Positions 8,501 through 19,169 of a DNA stretch of 43,778 bases are shown piece by piece. This DNA comes from Lentisphaerae bacterium RIFOXYA12_64_32 (lineage in GTDB: Bacteria; Verrucomicrobiota; Lentisphaeria; Oligosphaerales; YB12-FULL-65-16). Both the position numbers and the translations under genes were made by a program. How positions within the stretch are numbered: the stretch's first letter is position 1; each line of letters starts with the position of its first letter. The DNA lies in contig MHBL01000068.1 in assembly GCA_001803235.1 (NCBI GenBank), positions 1-43,778 of the forward strand. The letters run 5' to 3'. Under the pieces are notes generated by a model, which worked only from the letters and a program-made list of their open reading frames with translations, was not told the DNA's origin and searched no databases.

Positions 8501-8657
8501 CCCAACTTAACGCGATTCTGAGGTCGGCCGTCGGAGGGATGAGGGCTGAAAGCTGAGGTGCAGAGTCCGGAGAGGAAAACCGATCTCCTGCATTCGCTTC
8601 AGGTTTCAGGTTTCATCCCTCAGCCCTCCCTGCGAGTGTGGCGGCACTTAAGTTGGG
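8501..8657. repeat. Inverted-repeat element between convergent genes
   Basis: CCCAACTTAA at 8501-8510 is the exact reverse complement of 8648-8657. Inside, GGGATGAGGGCTGAAA near 8536-8551 is imperfectly complementary to TTTCATCCCTCAGCCC near 8612-8627, and a CAGGTTT heptamer is repeated at 8600-8613. It fills the gap between a plus-strand dehydrogenase and a minus-strand gene that converge here, so it could act as a bidirectional terminator. Confidence 0.65.
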
Positions 8658-8683
8658 TGTCATTGGGGTCCGTCCTCGTCCGC

Positions 8684-9253
8684 CTAATCGGCATCGTCGG
8701 CATCATCGGCATCATCGTCGTCGCCGGTCTTGCCGATTACCAGCTTGGTGAGCCTGGCGGTCCCAGCTTCGGCTTCCTTGACGTGGATGAAGGCCGGCCG
8801 GCCGTTCACCGTGTACTTCACTTCGAACCCGACCTCGGGCGGGGTCACGGGCACGAACTTGCCGTCCTTAGCCACGCCGCGGACTTCGTGCTTCTCGACG
8901 CGCGTGATCCGGGCGCCTTTCGTCGTGTCGACGACGATCTTCGCTACGGCTTCCGGCAGTTCCTCCATCTGGACCGCACTCCCGACCTCGCCGATCACGC
9001 CTTCGGCACTCACCTCGACATCGAGTTTCTTCCCCGCCTGCTCCAGTTCGACCTCGAAGTACTCGACCCCGTCCTCGGACTCGGTGTCGACTTCATCGAT
9101 CGTTGCGGCGGGAAAAGCCTTCAGAATCGCCTGCTGCGCCGCCGCGGTCAAGAGCGGGGCCTTCTCGGCCGCCTCGTCGGCACCGACCGCCGCAAGACAG
9201 CCGCAGATTGCGGTTAGTGCCGTTGCCCACAAGGTCCGTCTTATGCTGGTCAT
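8684..9253 (-). CDS. Secreted PepSY-like protein with Asp-rich tail
   Basis: A 189-residue exported protein. Residues 1-25 form a signal peptide (MTSIRRTLWATALTAICGC...). The body contains two segments with the PepSY-like pattern of alternating strands and a helix (AILKAFPAATIDEVDTE followed by YFEVELEQAGKKLDVEVS, and later FEVKYTVNGRPAFIHV). PepSY domains are associated with inhibition or regulation of peptidases and with extracytoplasmic sensing. The protein ends in DDDDADDADDAD, encoded by a short GAT/GCC-type tandem, which could bind cations. The ATG at 9253 has GGAGG eight bases upstream, so the much longer reading frame running to 9715 is not used. It is divergent from the giant secreted-protein gene. 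Confidence 0.75.
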   Translation of the reverse strand: MTSIRRTLWATALTAICGCLAAVGADEAAEKAPLLTAAAQQAILKAFPAATIDEVDTESEDGVEYFEVELEQAGKKLDVEVSAEGVIGEVGSAVQMEELPEAVAKIVVDTTKGARITRVEKHEVRGVAKDGKFVPVTPPEVGFEVKYTVNGRPAFIHVKEAEAGTARLTKLVIGKTGDDDDADDADDAD

Positions 9254-9442
9254 GGTCAGATCCTCCACTTTCCGCTCCGGGCCAGGAATAGGACTGCGCC
9301 CCGCCCGCAAGCTGCAGTCCCGTTCAAGACATCGTCCACACTCGAGACCATAGCCTTGGATTGGCGCAGTACCAAACCCGCGGTGGCGCGCGTCAACGTC
9401 ACAACGCCCCAGCCACGGGTTCCTCCCAAGGCGACGCGCTAT

Positions 9443-9466
9443 GCCCGCGCGGACGCGGGCGCTCCA
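9443..9466 (+). repeat. GC palindrome family 2, degenerate copy
   Basis: GCCCGCGCGGACGCGGGCGC followed by TCCA. It is a diverged copy of the palindrome that occurs in perfect form at 23086, 39214 and 39265 and with a one-base deletion near 42738. Confidence 0.7.
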
Positions 9467-9540
9467 GGGATTCGCCCTGGTCGTAGAACGCCGGTGCCGC
9501 GACGACCATCTTCCCGCAAAAACGCCGCCGCGGTGCCGCG

Positions 9541-9633
9541 ACGCGTGAAGCGCATGAACGGCTGCGGGGACACGCCGTGGATGCGTTTGAACGCGCGAGA
9601 GAACTGGAACGGGTCCGGGTACCCGAGCTCGGC
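9541..9633 (-). pseudogene. Remnant of an AraC-family helix-turn-helix
   Basis: Thirty-one minus-strand codons read AELGYPDPFQFSRAFKRIHG and then VSPQPFMRFTR, which match the second helix-turn-helix and the end signature of AraC-family regulators (GYxDPFxFSRxFKRxxGxSP). The sequences on either side in this frame do not resemble the family, and there is no start codon or sensor domain, so this is a fragment of a lost gene. It lies about 150 bases upstream of the giant secreted-protein gene. Confidence 0.75.
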
Positions 9634-9787
9634 CGGTCGCGCGCCTTGACACGCCCCGAGGCACGGGTATCTTGCATGCCCACAGGGGAAAAACAGGGGG
9701 GGGTGATGACCGCAAAATGAGTTGTCCTGTTCGAGACGCAATGGGCCTGCTTTCTGTGCCTCGCCATCACCAGCCGGAGATAGCACC

Positions 9788-12700
9788 ATGACCACTCTCG
9801 CAAGATTTCACCGCATCCTTCTGCGACTGAGTTCCTTCGCCGGCTTCGCTCTCGCCGCGGCCGTGGCCGTAGGCCAACCTGCGGGCCGAATCGCCCCGGG
9901 CCCGGTGCTGATCCAGGCAACGTCGGCAGCGGATGGCAAGCCGGCATCCGAAGTCTACGTCCAGTTGGGCGGCCGCTACGCGGCCACGCTGCCCAACGGA
10001 AACCTGTCCATGGACGGAGTGCCGGCCGGCACGTACCGGCTGCTGGTCGAGCAGTGGGGCTGGGAGCGGCTCGAACGCGAGGTCGTTCTGCCACCCGGCG
10101 CACGCGAACCGATCCTGCTGACGCTCAACCCGGTGCCACAGGTCCAGGTGCGCGGCAAAGTCGTTCGCGACGACGATGAGCGCCCCATCGGCGGCACGCG
10201 CATCGTCTTCGTCCCGACCGCCGTGGCGTCAGCCATCCAAGGCCGGTACGACGTTGCGACGGACTTTGACGGTACGTTCCTCGTTTCGGAGATCCCCGCG
10301 GGGCGCTACCGCGTCGAGGTATCGGCACCCGGTTGCGACGCGCGGGTCTTTGACATCGACATCAGGCCCGACCAGCCCGAGCAGGTGCTGAAGGTCGCGC
10401 CGCGCAGCCAACCGGCGACGGTCCACGTCACCGTGCAGGATGCCGCGACCGGGGCCGCCCTCAACGGTGCGCACGTCGTGCTGACCGAAGCGTGGCCCAA
10501 GGGCGTGGTCGCCGAAGGAACCGCGGGCGCCAACGGCGAAGCGGTTCTGGCGGGGCTGAAGTTCGGCCACCTCAACTGGGTGGACGCGAACGGCAAGGTC
10601 AGCCTGCCGCGGCGCGCCGTCACGGTCCTGGCCGAAGCGAACGGCTACGAGGCGAACCTGGCGCCGCTGAGTCTGGACACCGAAACCCGGTTCACGCTTC
10701 GACTCAATCCTGTCGTCGACATTGCCGAACAGGAACCCAACAACACCGCAGCCACGGCCCAGGCCATCCGCACCGGCGTAACCATCACCGCCAAGATCTC
10801 GCCGCAGGGCGACCACGACCTGTTCCGGGTCCGCCTGCCCTTTGCCGCGCGGCTCAAGGTTGCCGTGACCGCGCACCCGGAGTTCGACACCTACGTGGCG
10901 ATCCTGACCCCTCAGGAGGCGAAGTTGGCCGAGAAGGGCACTGGCGTGAACACGCCGCTCGACCTCGAGGTCGGGCTGCAGCCCGGCGAGTACGTGCTGT
11001 TCGTCGCCGACGGCTATGACGACCGGACCAGCGAGACACCGCTGAAGGTGACCGTCACGGCGACGATCGCGGGTGACGCCATGGAACCGAATGCGACGCC
11101 CGACACGGCGCGCCTCGTGCAACCGGGAGAGGAGATCCGCGGCACTATCTGGCCGGTCCGCGATGCGGACTGGTTCCGGTTCGAGGTGAAGCGGCCGTGC
11201 ATGATCAAGCTCACGCCGGTCACCAAGGTCCAGGGCGTCCAGGTCGTGACGCGGTTCCACGACGCGAACGGTGTGATCGGCGACTGGCAGGATTTCAGCG
11301 CCGAGGGCACCAATCCCCGCCTTCTCCAGGCGAACCGGCCCGGCGTCATCCGGTTCGAAGTTCACGACTCGTATGACGACCAGCAGTCGCTCGACCCGTA
11401 CGGGTTCCGACTCGAGGTCATCGAGGACGACGGTGTGGACGACACGCAGCAGCGGCCCGGCCGGTTCGAGACGCCACGCGTCCTGGCGCCCGACAGCCTG
11501 ACGGCGGTGACGACGCTGCCGATCGGCGACGTGGACACCTACGCCGTACCGATTCCGTGCGCCGGGCGCCTGCTCATCCACTGCCTCAGTCCCCTCGAGT
11601 CGTACGTGAGCGTGTGGAACCCGAAGGGGCAGCGCATTGCCGAGCGCGGCGTCGGCCGCGGCGCCAGCAACGACTTCCCCGTGGACGTCGACGGGCCCAC
11701 AACGCTGTACCTCCGCTGCCACGACGCCTACGACGATCAGTGGAGCGCCGCGCCCTACGTGCTGCGCCTGCGCTGGCAGCCCTGCGACGAACTCGAGGCT
11801 GCCGACCGCAACAACACCCTCGAGACCGCCACGCCCCTGCTCCTCGGCGAACAGACGCACGGTTCAATCATGCCCGTCCGCGACCACGACTGCTACCGCG
11901 TCGAGGTCGACCACCCCGGGGTGCTGCGCTTCCAGTTGCAGGGCACCCTGGAGCCTTGGACGCAGGTCCATGACGGCAAGGGTGCGAAGATCGCCGAGCG
12001 CGGGTTCGGCCGCGACCAGGCCGGGGTCCTCGACGTCTGCGTGGTTCCCGGCGCGTACACGCTCCTGATCGCCGACGCCTATGACGATGAGGTCTCGCCC
12101 GGTTCCTACGGCCTGCGCGCCAGCCTCTTCCGCGCCGAACCGCAGGAGACCGTGCCGCTGCGGCAGGACGCCGTCCGGCCGCTGACGCTCGGTGTGGCCG
12201 AGGCCTTCCGCGCCGACCAGCCGCCCGACCAGGACCGGTTCGTGTTCGACATCCCGAACGCCGGCAAGTTCTTCCTCCGCGTCCGCGGTGCGCGCGAGTG
12301 CTACTTCCACCTGTTCGACGACCGCACCAACGAGAAGGTGTGGGAAGGCAGCTGCGGCACCCCGGCCGACGGCAACTGGGAGTTCGAGGCCAAGGGCCCC
12401 ACGCGCTACCGGCTGCTGACGGGTGACCCCTACGAGGACAACTGGAGCGACCCACCGAACTTCGTGCTCGTCGACATGCAACCGAAAGAACTCGCGGCGG
12501 AGCACGTGACCGTGATCGCCGACCCATTCGACCCGACGCTGGTGCACTTTGCGCGCCAGGAGGTCAAAGGCTTGCCGCGTGCCGCGCGGGTCTGGGTCGA
12601 CGCCAACGGCGACGGCAACCCGGACGCCGACGTCCCGCCTGCCGGCGATGTCACGCTGCGTTTCCCGGCCGAGGGACTGTACCGGATCGTCGCCTGGCTC

Positions 12701-15700
12701 GAGAGCGCGACGGGCGTCCGGCAGCGCCTGCCGCTGTGGGCGGACGCGACCGGCCAGCGCGAACGCAAAGGCGTGCTCGCGATGGTTGACTTCCCCGCCG
12801 AAGGTCAGCTGGTGGAGGCCGACGAACCGGTCCGTGTCCGCGCGCTCAGCTACTCCGGGGCACGCATCCGCGAGGTGGCCGTGGCGGTGGACGGTCGTGC
12901 GGTCGGTGCGGCCTACAGTGCGCCGTTCCGCATCGAGACGCCGTGGCGGTCGCTGGGCCCGGGCGAACACAACCTGGATGTGACCGCGGCCGACCTGCGC
13001 GGCGAAAGCGCCACCGTGCGGCGCACGGTCAAGGTCAGCCCGTACTTCGAACTCCTGCCCGTGGACGGCGCCGCCGTCAGCGGCAACACGGTGCGCATGA
13101 GCTGGTCCAGCGGTCAGTTCGGGCCGGCCAAGGTGCGGTTCCGCCCGCGCGGCGGCGGCGACCAGGATTGGAAGGAAGCCTTTGGCGAGAACGGCACGGA
13201 CCGCGTCGTGACACTGGCCGTCCTGGAGGCCGGCACAGCGTACGAGTGGCAGGCGCAGGGCGGCGACGAGCCCGGGCCGGTGCGCACCGTGACCCGCGTC
13301 AAGGGTCTGGCGTTCGGCAAGTCCCGCTACGGCGCAAACATCCAGCGCGACTACGACCAGCGCGTCCCCATTGCGGTTCGCAACCATGGCGAGAAGCCGC
13401 TGATGGTCACACTGGTGTGCGGCAAACCCACGGACCCGGCCATGCTCGTCGGGTTCGTGGGTGAAGGCTCGGAAGGCGCGCCGTTCAGCCTGAACCCGGG
13501 CGAGGAGCGCGAGTTCCTGCTCTGCTTCAGCGCGCAGGACGTGAAGCTGCCGACCTGCACGCTGCCGATCCGTATCACGTCGGACAGCGGCTTCGCGGAC
13601 GAGGCAGAAGTCGCGTTGAACGTCAAACTCCCCGAAGTGAAGTTGGTGTGGGAGGAACTCGGCCCGGCGCCGGGCGGCGTAGGCGTGCGGCTCAAGCTGA
13701 CGAACCAGGGCGACGCGTTGACGGACCTGGCCCTGGCCAGCGACAACCCGCAGGTCGCGTTCTCGCCCGCCATCTCACACGGCATCTTCCCGCGCGGCGC
13801 GAGTCTCGAGGTCACGGCGCGGCCCCGGCTGTTCGAGGGCTTCCAGAAAGCCGAAGCCAATCTCAGCGCCACGGCGGTGGGGCAGCCGAGCGCCAAGAAA
13901 CTGGCCATCGGCCTGGCGGAAGGTGAGCAGATTCACTCCGTCATGCTGACTCCAGGCGACGCAACGAAAGACCCCGAGTGGGCGGAAACAATGCGGATCC
14001 GCAACATGGCCGGCGCGTACCTGACGCCCGCCTACATCGATTGGTCCAAGGCCAGGAACCCGAAGGACACGGACGGCGACGGCAAGTTCGACCGCTGGAC
14101 CGTGGTCGACCGTGCCGAAAACCTGCTCTGGGTTGGTGATGACACCAACGGCGACGGCCAGGTCGATTTCGTTCACGGCGACGTCGGCATGGACGGAGTC
14201 TTTGACCACTCGTCGTTCAAGACGGAATCCGGCTGGGAGGAGACGAATCTCGTCGAGGCCTGGCTCGAGATGGGCTTCAAACTCCCGTGGGACCGCAGCG
14301 CCTACGAGAAGCACGACGCCGACATCATCCTCAACGACACGGTCGTCGGCCGACTGCGCGACGTGATCCCGGAGGGCAACTACCGGTTCCGCATCCCGCC
14401 CTCGGCCATCAAGTTTGACGCCAACGGCTCGCCGGCCGGGAACGAGGTCAAGATCCAATCCAAGCATCTGCGCGGCGGGCACTACGTCGTGTCGAGTGAT
14501 TTCCGCATCAAGCTCAAGCTAACCGGCACGCGCGCCTACGCCGCGGGCAAGACAGCCGAGGAGGCGCAGAAACGCGTGATGGAAACGCCCGGACTGATCC
14601 TGGGCGCCCCCGACCTGAGCGTCTCGTCGGAGGACCTGCGGCTGGTCGGCACCCCGAAAGCGGGCGAGAATCTGACATTGACGGCCTCGCTGCGCAATCT
14701 GGGTGCCACGGCTGGGCGCTCGATCGACGTGGCCCTGATCCAGGCGCAGGGCGGCAGCGATCGGGAGCTGACGCGAGTCTGCGTGCCGCTGATCCCGATA
14801 TCCGGCGCCACGCCCGTCGAGCTGTCCTGCAAGGCGCCGGCCGGTGAGTACGTCCTGAAACTCGTGCTCGACCCGGACAAGGCGACCCAGGACCCGGACC
14901 GCAACAACAACGAGGCCATGCTCAGCCTGAAAGTGCCCGGCGACGACACCAAGCCGCAGCTCAAGGTCCTCGAACCGGCCGAGGGCGCCACGCTGAAGGA
15001 CACCGTGTTCCAGGTCAAGGCCGAGGCGACCGACGATGTGCGCGTGGCCGGCTGCGAAGTCCGCGTCGACAACGGGCTCTGGACCCGGCTCAATCGCGAC
15101 GGCGCGAACGGATTCACGGCCAAAGGCCTGCTCCAGCCGGGCCAGCACCAGGTTACGGTCCGCACCGTTGATGGCAGCGGCAACCGTGTTGAGCAAGGCC
15201 TGCAGGTGAAGGTTGACGCGCCGCTGCCGGAGGCGACCATTCTCGAGCCGGCCGAAGGCGCCACGATCGACTCGCGCCGCACCGCTGTGAAGGTCCGCTG
15301 CGGTCGCGACGCCGCGCTGGTCGCGGTTCGCGTCAACGGCGGGCCGTGGCAGCGCGCCACCATCACGGACGACCAGGCGCAAGCCGATGTGCCGCTGACG
15401 TTCGGCCGCGGCAATGTGGAGGTCATGGTTGCGAACAAGCGCGGCGCCCAGCGCGTGGCGACGCGCCCGGTCGAGTGCACGCGTCAGCCCGACGCCCCGC
15501 CGGCGACCGGCGGCACACCGGCTCCGGCGGACGGCGCTGCGGTGCCCGCACCCGCCCCGGCCGGCGGCGGCGCTCCTGCCCCTGGCGGCGGGGCCCCGGC
15601 GGCCGGCGGTCTGCCGATCGCGATCGGCACCATCGACATCGACGGCCTCGGCCAGGTCAACCTGTTCGACACCATCAATGAGGTCCTGCCGCCCCTGGAC

Positions 15701-18034
15701 GACAGTGGCGAGCCGCTGCCGGCCGAACCCGGCGAGCAGGCGGCCGATCAGCAGGGCCCGGGCGGCGGCCTCGAGCCCGAGGGCCTTGACCCAACTCTCC
15801 TCGATGGACTCGAGGAGGAGGAAGCGCAGGACCCCGAGGGCGACCGCGACTACGAAGACTGGCTCCTGGCCGACGACACGGACTGGGAATCGGACCTGGA
15901 CCTGCCCGACGAGGAACTCGACGCCGAGTGGGACCCCGAAGACGTCGAGGATTGGGACGACTACCCGCCCGAAACGACGGACACGGACGCGACCGAGCCC
16001 GGCACTCCCGGCAGCGATGGCAGCAGCGAGGTTCCCGAGTTCTCGGACTTCGAGGACGCGGGCGGCGGCAGTGGCGGCGGCGCCGTGGTCGTCGCGCAGC
16101 AGCAGAGCGACTGGTACTGCACCAACCGCCCCACGGTCGGTGTGAACTTCCAGTTGCCCGACTGGCTGATGCGCCTGAACCTGCCCAAGCCCGGAACGCC
16201 GGAGTTCGACGCCGCGGTGGCGAAGCAGCTCGCGGCGCTGAGCGCGCGCGGCATCGACACGACGGCCTTCGAGAAGCTGCGCGACATCCTCAAGCGCCAG
16301 GCGCTGACGCTGCAGTCCATGGAGCAACTCCCGACCTTCCTGCAGTCCCTGGGGCTGGCGCGGCCGAACAAGGAGGACGCCGAGTCGCTGCGGCGCTGGC
16401 GCGAGAGCATGGCCAATGGCGTCGATGCGTTCTTCCTGCGCCTGCTCTCGTCCGGCGACCCGCGCCTGATCGCGGCCGGGCTCATGGCGCGGCGCGACGC
16501 CATGGGCAAGTTCGACCAGGCGGCGCAGCTCGCGGCCGACGCCTGCATTGAGACCATCAAGGCCAACCAGAAACTGACCGAGGACGTGATCTCCGCCCTT
16601 CCCTACGCGAACAAGGCGGTGAGCCTGCTGAACCTGTACCGCGGCGAGACGTTGTCCGGCGAGAAGCTGAGCGCGGCGGGCAAAGTCTTCAACGCGCTGG
16701 TCGGGCTGGGGCCCAGTGCCGTCAAGCTCTACCGCGATCCGGGTGTGCGCAGTGTCCTGAGCAAGGTTGCCAACAAGGGCATGTGGGTGGGCAGCGAGAC
16801 CGCCGGCAAGATCGCCTCGAAGTTGGGCAACATCACGCCGGACAAGCTCAAGACCGCACTGAAGGGCTTGTCCGACGGCTTGGGCAAGGTCCGGGAAAAG
16901 GTCGCCGAAAAGCTGACCGGCAAGATGGCCACGGCCGGCCGCAACTTCGCCAACTCGGCCGACGGCAAGGCAGCGGCAGCTCTGGCCGCGCGCGACACGC
17001 GCGAGGCGGGACAGCTCCTGCACCGCATTGCCCAGGCGCGCGCCGGCGGCATGAAGGACGAGTACCGCAAACTCATCTGCCAGCTCCAGGGCAACAAGAC
17101 CGCGCAGCGCATGCTCAACAGCAGCAGTTACACCAACGAGTTCCGCTCGACGCTGGACAGCACGCACCGCGCCATGCAGCGGCTGACCGACAAGACCGTA
17201 TGCCAGCAGGTCCTCCAGGACCCGCGCTCCCAAAAACAGATTGCCGAACTGCTGCGCAAGAACCCGGGGCTGAAGGCGGAGGACATCGTGGTGCGCGCCA
17301 GCAACGTCAGCGGCAACGTCAAGAAACTCAAGGATGTGAAGCCCGGCGAATTGCTCAAGTACGGTTCGGACCGCGACGTGGTCTACGAGTTCTGCGCCAA
17401 GGTCAAGCAGGGCGACGTCACCAAGCTCAAGGCGCTCAAGGACGTGCACCACGACATTGCCGGGCCGCTGTACAGCAAAGAGTTGCGCCGCATCACCGGC
17501 CACTCGGCCGAGGAGCTGGACCACGTGGTCACCAGCCGCTGGCACCCGGAGGCCTACAACCCCGGCATGATCCTGGACCCGGCCAAGCGCAACCAGGTCA
17601 TTGGCGACATCATCTCCGGCAAGGCCGCCGGCAAACTCGGCCGCCCCAACGACATTGCCGACACCGTCGTGCACAAGGGCACCGAGTGGATGGAACGCGG
17701 ACACAAGCTGGCGCAGCAGGGCAAGCTGGCCGCCGGCAACCAGAGTACCGCCGAAGGCATGCGCCAGGTCCTGAAGGAGTACAGGCGCCAGGTCGACTGC
17801 TACTTGAAGTACCAGAATCTGAGTCCCAAGAGCGCCATGCCGCCACGGCTGAACCAGGGTCTGGACGTGTTCCAGCAGGTCCAGGACGGCAAAGTCACCG
17901 TCGAGCAGGCGCGCGCCATGCTCAAGGCCCTGAGCAGCAAGAACGGCCCGCCGGTCACACCCGAAACCATCGTGCAGGATCTCGGCCAGTACGTGCAGTT
18001 CGTCAACAAGTGGGGCCTGAAGAGCGCGAAGTGA
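9788..18034 (+). CDS. Giant secreted modular protein with PPC and Ig-like domains
   Basis: A 2748-residue exported protein. Residues 1-30 are a signal peptide. Approximate order: three carboxypeptidase-regulatory-like beta domains (39-108, 119-192, 210-296); five PPC-type repeats (about 314-898) with [13 protein letters not shown] and [12 protein letters not shown] cores; further Ig/FN3-like modules (1000-1365); calcium-loop-like [11 protein letters not shown] and [11 protein letters not shown] (about 1420-1460); a CARDB-like domain (1607-1715); two Ig-like domains each opening LEPAEGAT (1722-1898); a Pro/Ala/Gly linker (1899-1943); a strongly acidic stretch (about 1967-2105); and a helical 640-residue C-terminal region (2107-2748) that I cannot assign. 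That region contains [10 protein letters not shown] (2526-2535), a His pair at 2554-2555 and [16 protein letters not shown] (2578-2593). The ATG at 9788 has GGAGA seven bases upstream. A surface or released protein is likely; an effector role for the C-terminus is only a hypothesis. Confidence 0.8.
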   Translation: MTTLARFHRILLRLSSFAGFALAAAVAVGQPAGRIAPGPVLIQATSAADGKPASEVYVQLGGRYAATLPNGNLSMDGVPAGTYRLLVEQWGWERLEREVVLPPGAREPILLTLNPVPQVQVRGKVVRDDDERPIGGTRIVFVPTAVASAIQGRYDVATDFDGTFLVSEIPAGRYRVEVSAPGCDARVFDIDIRPDQPEQVLKVAPRSQPATVHVTVQDAATGAALNGAHVVLTEAWPKGVVAEGTAGANGEAVLAGLKFGHLNWVDANGKVSLPRRAVTVLAEANGYEANLAPLSLDTETRFTLRLNPVVDIAEQEPNNTAATAQAIRTGVTITAKISPQGDHDLFRVRLPFAARLKVAVTAHPEFDTYVAILTPQEAKLAEKGTGVNTPLDLEVGLQPGEYVLFVADGYDDRTSETPLKVTVTATIAGDAMEPNATPDTARLVQPGEEIRGTIWPVRDADWFRFEVKRPCMIKLTPVTKVQGVQVVTRFHDANGVIGDWQDFSAEGTNPRLLQANRPGVIRFEVHDSYDDQQSLDPYGFRLEVIEDDGVDDTQQRPGRFETPRVLAPDSLTAVTTLPIGDVDTYAVPIPCAGRLLIHCLSPLESYVSVWNPKGQRIAERGVGRGASNDFPVDVDGPTTLYLRCHDAYDDQWSAAPYVLRLRWQPCDELEAADRNNTLETATPLLLGEQTHGSIMPVRDHDCYRVEVDHPGVLRFQLQGTLEPWTQVHDGKGAKIAERGFGRDQAGVLDVCVVPGAYTLLIADAYDDEVSPGSYGLRASLFRAEPQETVPLRQDAVRPLTLGVAEAFRADQPPDQDRFVFDIPNAGKFFLRVRGARECYFHLFDDRTNEKVWEGSCGTPADGNWEFEAKGPTRYRLLTGDPYEDNWSDPPNFVLVDMQPKELAAEHVTVIADPFDPTLVHFARQEVKGLPRAARVWVDANGDGNPDADVPPAGDVTLRFPAEGLYRIVAWLESATGVRQRLPLWADATGQRERKGVLAMVDFPAEGQLVEADEPVRVRALSYSGARIREVAVAVDGRAVGAAYSAPFRIETPWRSLGPGEHNLDVTAADLRGESATVRRTVKVSPYFELLPVDGAAVSGNTVRMSWSSGQFGPAKVRFRPRGGGDQDWKEAFGENGTDRVVTLAVLEAGTAYEWQAQGGDEPGPVRTVTRVKGLAFGKSRYGANIQRDYDQRVPIAVRNHGEKPLMVTLVCGKPTDPAMLVGFVGEGSEGAPFSLNPGEEREFLLCFSAQDVKLPTCTLPIRITSDSGFADEAEVALNVKLPEVKLVWEELGPAPGGVGVRLKLTNQGDALTDLALASDNPQVAFSPAISHGIFPRGASLEVTARPRLFEGFQKAEANLSATAVGQPSAKKLAIGLAEGEQIHSVMLTPGDATKDPEWAETMRIRNMAGAYLTPAYIDWSKARNPKDTDGDGKFDRWTVVDRAENLLWVGDDTNGDGQVDFVHGDVGMDGVFDHSSFKTESGWEETNLVEAWLEMGFKLPWDRSAYEKHDADIILNDTVVGRLRDVIPEGNYRFRIPPSAIKFDANGSPAGNEVKIQSKHLRGGHYVVSSDFRIKLKLTGTRAYAAGKTAEEAQKRVMETPGLILGAPDLSVSSEDLRLVGTPKAGENLTLTASLRNLGATAGRSIDVALIQAQGGSDRELTRVCVPLIPISGATPVELSCKAPAGEYVLKLVLDPDKATQDPDRNNNEAMLSLKVPGDDTKPQLKVLEPAEGATLKDTVFQVKAEATDDVRVAGCEVRVDNGLWTRLNRDGANGFTAKGLLQPGQHQVTVRTVDGSGNRVEQGLQVKVDAPLPEATILEPAEGATIDSRRTAVKVRCGRDAALVAVRVNGGPWQRATITDDQAQADVPLTFGRGNVEVMVANKRGAQRVATRPVECTRQPDAPPATGGTPAPADGAAVPAPAPAGGGAPAPGGGAPAAGGLPIAIGTIDIDGLGQVNLFDTINEVLPPLDDSGEPLPAEPGEQAADQQGPGGGLEPEGLDPTLLDGLEEEEAQDPEGDRDYEDWLLADDTDWESDLDLPDEELDAEWDPEDVEDWDDYPPETTDTDATEPGTPGSDGSSEVPEFSDFEDAGGGSGGGAVVVAQQQSDWYCTNRPTVGVNFQLPDWLMRLNLPKPGTPEFDAAVAKQLAALSARGIDTTAFEKLRDILKRQALTLQSMEQLPTFLQSLGLARPNKEDAESLRRWRESMANGVDAFFLRLLSSGDPRLIAAGLMARRDAMGKFDQAAQLAADACIETIKANQKLTEDVISALPYANKAVSLLNLYRGETLSGEKLSAAGKVFNALVGLGPSAVKLYRDPGVRSVLSKVANKGMWVGSETAGKIASKLGNITPDKLKTALKGLSDGLGKVREKVAEKLTGKMATAGRNFANSADGKAAAALAARDTREAGQLLHRIAQARAGGMKDEYRKLICQLQGNKTAQRMLNSSSYTNEFRSTLDSTHRAMQRLTDKTVCQQVLQDPRSQKQIAELLRKNPGLKAEDIVVRASNVSGNVKKLKDVKPGELLKYGSDRDVVYEFCAKVKQGDVTKLKALKDVHHDIAGPLYSKELRRITGHSAEELDHVVTSRWHPEAYNPGMILDPAKRNQVIGDIISGKAAGKLGRPNDIADTVVHKGTEWMERGHKLAQQGKLAAGNQSTAEGMRQVLKEYRRQVDCYLKYQNLSPKSAMPPRLNQGLDVFQQVQDGKVTVEQARAMLKALSSKNGPPVTPETIVQDLGQYVQFVNKWGLKSAK

Positions 18035-18105
18035 CGAAGCGCGACCTGTGCGGGCAAGTCCAGCCGCGCTGTGGTACGATTGCAGCGTCTCGGGCTGAGC
18101 TGGGA

Positions 18106-18220
18106 CAGTGGCTCGGACCGTCCCGGGCCGAAGCAGAGTACTCGGGCCGGTCCCCGGCCGAGGGCCTCGGGCCGGGACGGTCCCGAGCACCCTGCTGCGG
18201 TCCCGGAGGTCCCGCGCCAC
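18106..18220 (-). repeat. Dispersed palindromic repeat, copy C (short form)
   Basis: A roughly 115-bp copy in inverted orientation, starting 71 bases after the stop of the giant gene. It keeps both ends (CAGTGGCTCGG and TCCCGCGCCAC) but lacks the internal block with GGATCCG and TTCGCCGGACA that is present in copies A, B and F. Confidence 0.85.
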
Positions 18221-18241
18221 GGCCCGCCGCTGCAGGCAACC

Positions 18242-18405
18242 GCGGACGGGCCGGACGCAGGGCTGGTCGCAAGCCTGCAGGCCTGGCAGCGCACAAACCC
18301 GCTGATCCGGAACGTGTTCGTCTGGCACCCGCCCCACCGCCTGCTCACTCCGGACCCGAGCCAGCCCGCGACCGACGAAGAGGCGCGTTTCATCCGCCGG
18401 GACGT
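18242..18405 (+). pseudogene. Remnant of a sensor kinase N-terminal domain
   Basis: About 55 codons read [35 protein letters not shown] and [17 protein letters not shown]. The pattern ([13 protein letters not shown]....L.PDP..PATDEE.RFI.R) looks to me like the extracytoplasmic sensor region of histidine kinases found in PVC-type bacteria. There is no start codon and the frame breaks into the receiver-domain remnant at about 18406. Identification is by recognition of pattern only. Confidence 0.45.
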
Positions 18406-18528
18406 CTGCTCACGGCCAAGAGCGAGGAGATCGACAAAGTGGTCGGGCTCGAGCTCGGCGCGAACGACTACGTCACCAAGCCCTCTGGCACGCGTCGCGC
18501 CTTGAAGCGCGCCTTCGACTTGGAGTGA
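18406..18528 (+). pseudogene. Remnant of a response-regulator receiver domain
   Basis: Forty codons read [20 protein letters not shown] followed by [11 protein letters not shown] and a TGA at 18526. This is the alpha4-beta5 part of an OmpR-type receiver (LTA...E.D.V.GLELGA.DY.TKPF), including the conserved Lys before Pro, with Ser replacing the usual Phe. The N-terminal acidic pocket and the DNA-binding domain are missing. It directly abuts the kinase-like remnant in another frame, as would result from deletion inside a two-component operon. Confidence 0.75.
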
Positions 18529-18593
18529 AACGACTTGGCAAGGCGAGTGGCCGGCGCTGGACCGCCGGCAGCACGCCGGCGCTGGGTCGCGGT

Positions 18594-19169
18594 TCACTTC
18601 TTCTTGCTCTTGGGCGACTTCTTTGCGCCCGAGCCGCCCCAGGAGACGGCAAAGGGGGGAAGCCAGAGCGCGACAGCGGCAAGAAAAGCACCCACCAACG
18701 CGGCGAGGAGCAGGCCGACGCAGGTGACATGCTCGGCCTTGAGCACGATTCGCGTCCAGGCGACGGCGGGCAGCGGGTCGAGCCAGTGCAGGACGGGTGG
18801 CAGCCACTTGAGCTGCACAGCGTAGTAGGCCAGGTCTTCCCAGCCGGTGGCGAACAGAACCAGGCCCGCCACGGCCAGCCGCCAGCTCCGCGCCGCGGCG
18901 CCGAGCAGGACGAACAGCACCACGCCGCCCGGGATGAACACCAAGTGCCACCACAGCACGTGCCACGCCTTGCCGACGCGCGGCAGGCTGACCTCGAAGA
19001 ACTCCCACGGCACACGGTACTGCGCCGCCAGCGGCTTGTAGATGCGCTCCAGCACCACCGCATCCAACACGCCGAGCAGCAGCAGCGCCGCGATGACGAT
19101 CGCCACCGGCTCGCCGAACGCCCGCCAACGCCCGCCTGAAGAACCGCCGTCCGCCATCAGAAACCTCAT
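18594..19169 (-). CDS. Four-helix membrane protein coupled to DUF433 gene
   Basis: A 191-residue integral membrane protein of no family I recognise. Predicted membrane segments lie at about 21-43, 70-91, 96-118 and 148-170; the C-terminus is Lys/Ser-rich (KKSPKSKKK) and probably cytoplasmic. Trp, His and Glu/Asp residues cluster at membrane edges (AWHVLWWHLVF, GWEDLAYY). The ATG at 19169 overlaps the TGA of the DUF433 gene (ATGA), implying translational coupling. A second ATG at 19157 has GAGG just upstream and would give 187 residues (MADGGSSGG...). The first four codons MRFL are those with which DUF5615 toxins usually begin, so the 5' end may be a leftover of a deleted toxin gene. Confidence 0.7.
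   Translation of the reverse strand: MRFLMADGGSSGGRWRAFGEPVAIVIAALLLLGVLDAVVLERIYKPLAAQYRVPWEFFEVSLPRVGKAWHVLWWHLVFIPGGVVLFVLLGAAARSWRLAVAGLVLFATGWEDLAYYAVQLKWLPPVLHWLDPLPAVAWTRIVLKAEHVTCVGLLLAALVGAFLAAVALWLPPFAVSWGGSGAKKSPKSKKK

Noticed and set aside
10229..11860. 543-codon minus-strand open frame opposite the giant gene
   Set aside because: Antisense shadow of a long GC-rich coding sequence; no ribosome site, no domain, and the plus-strand protein is clearly modular.
14519..18337. 1272-codon minus-strand open frame
   Set aside because: Another antisense shadow, composed of His/Arg/Ala-rich low-complexity sequence and running through a repeat and regulator remnants.
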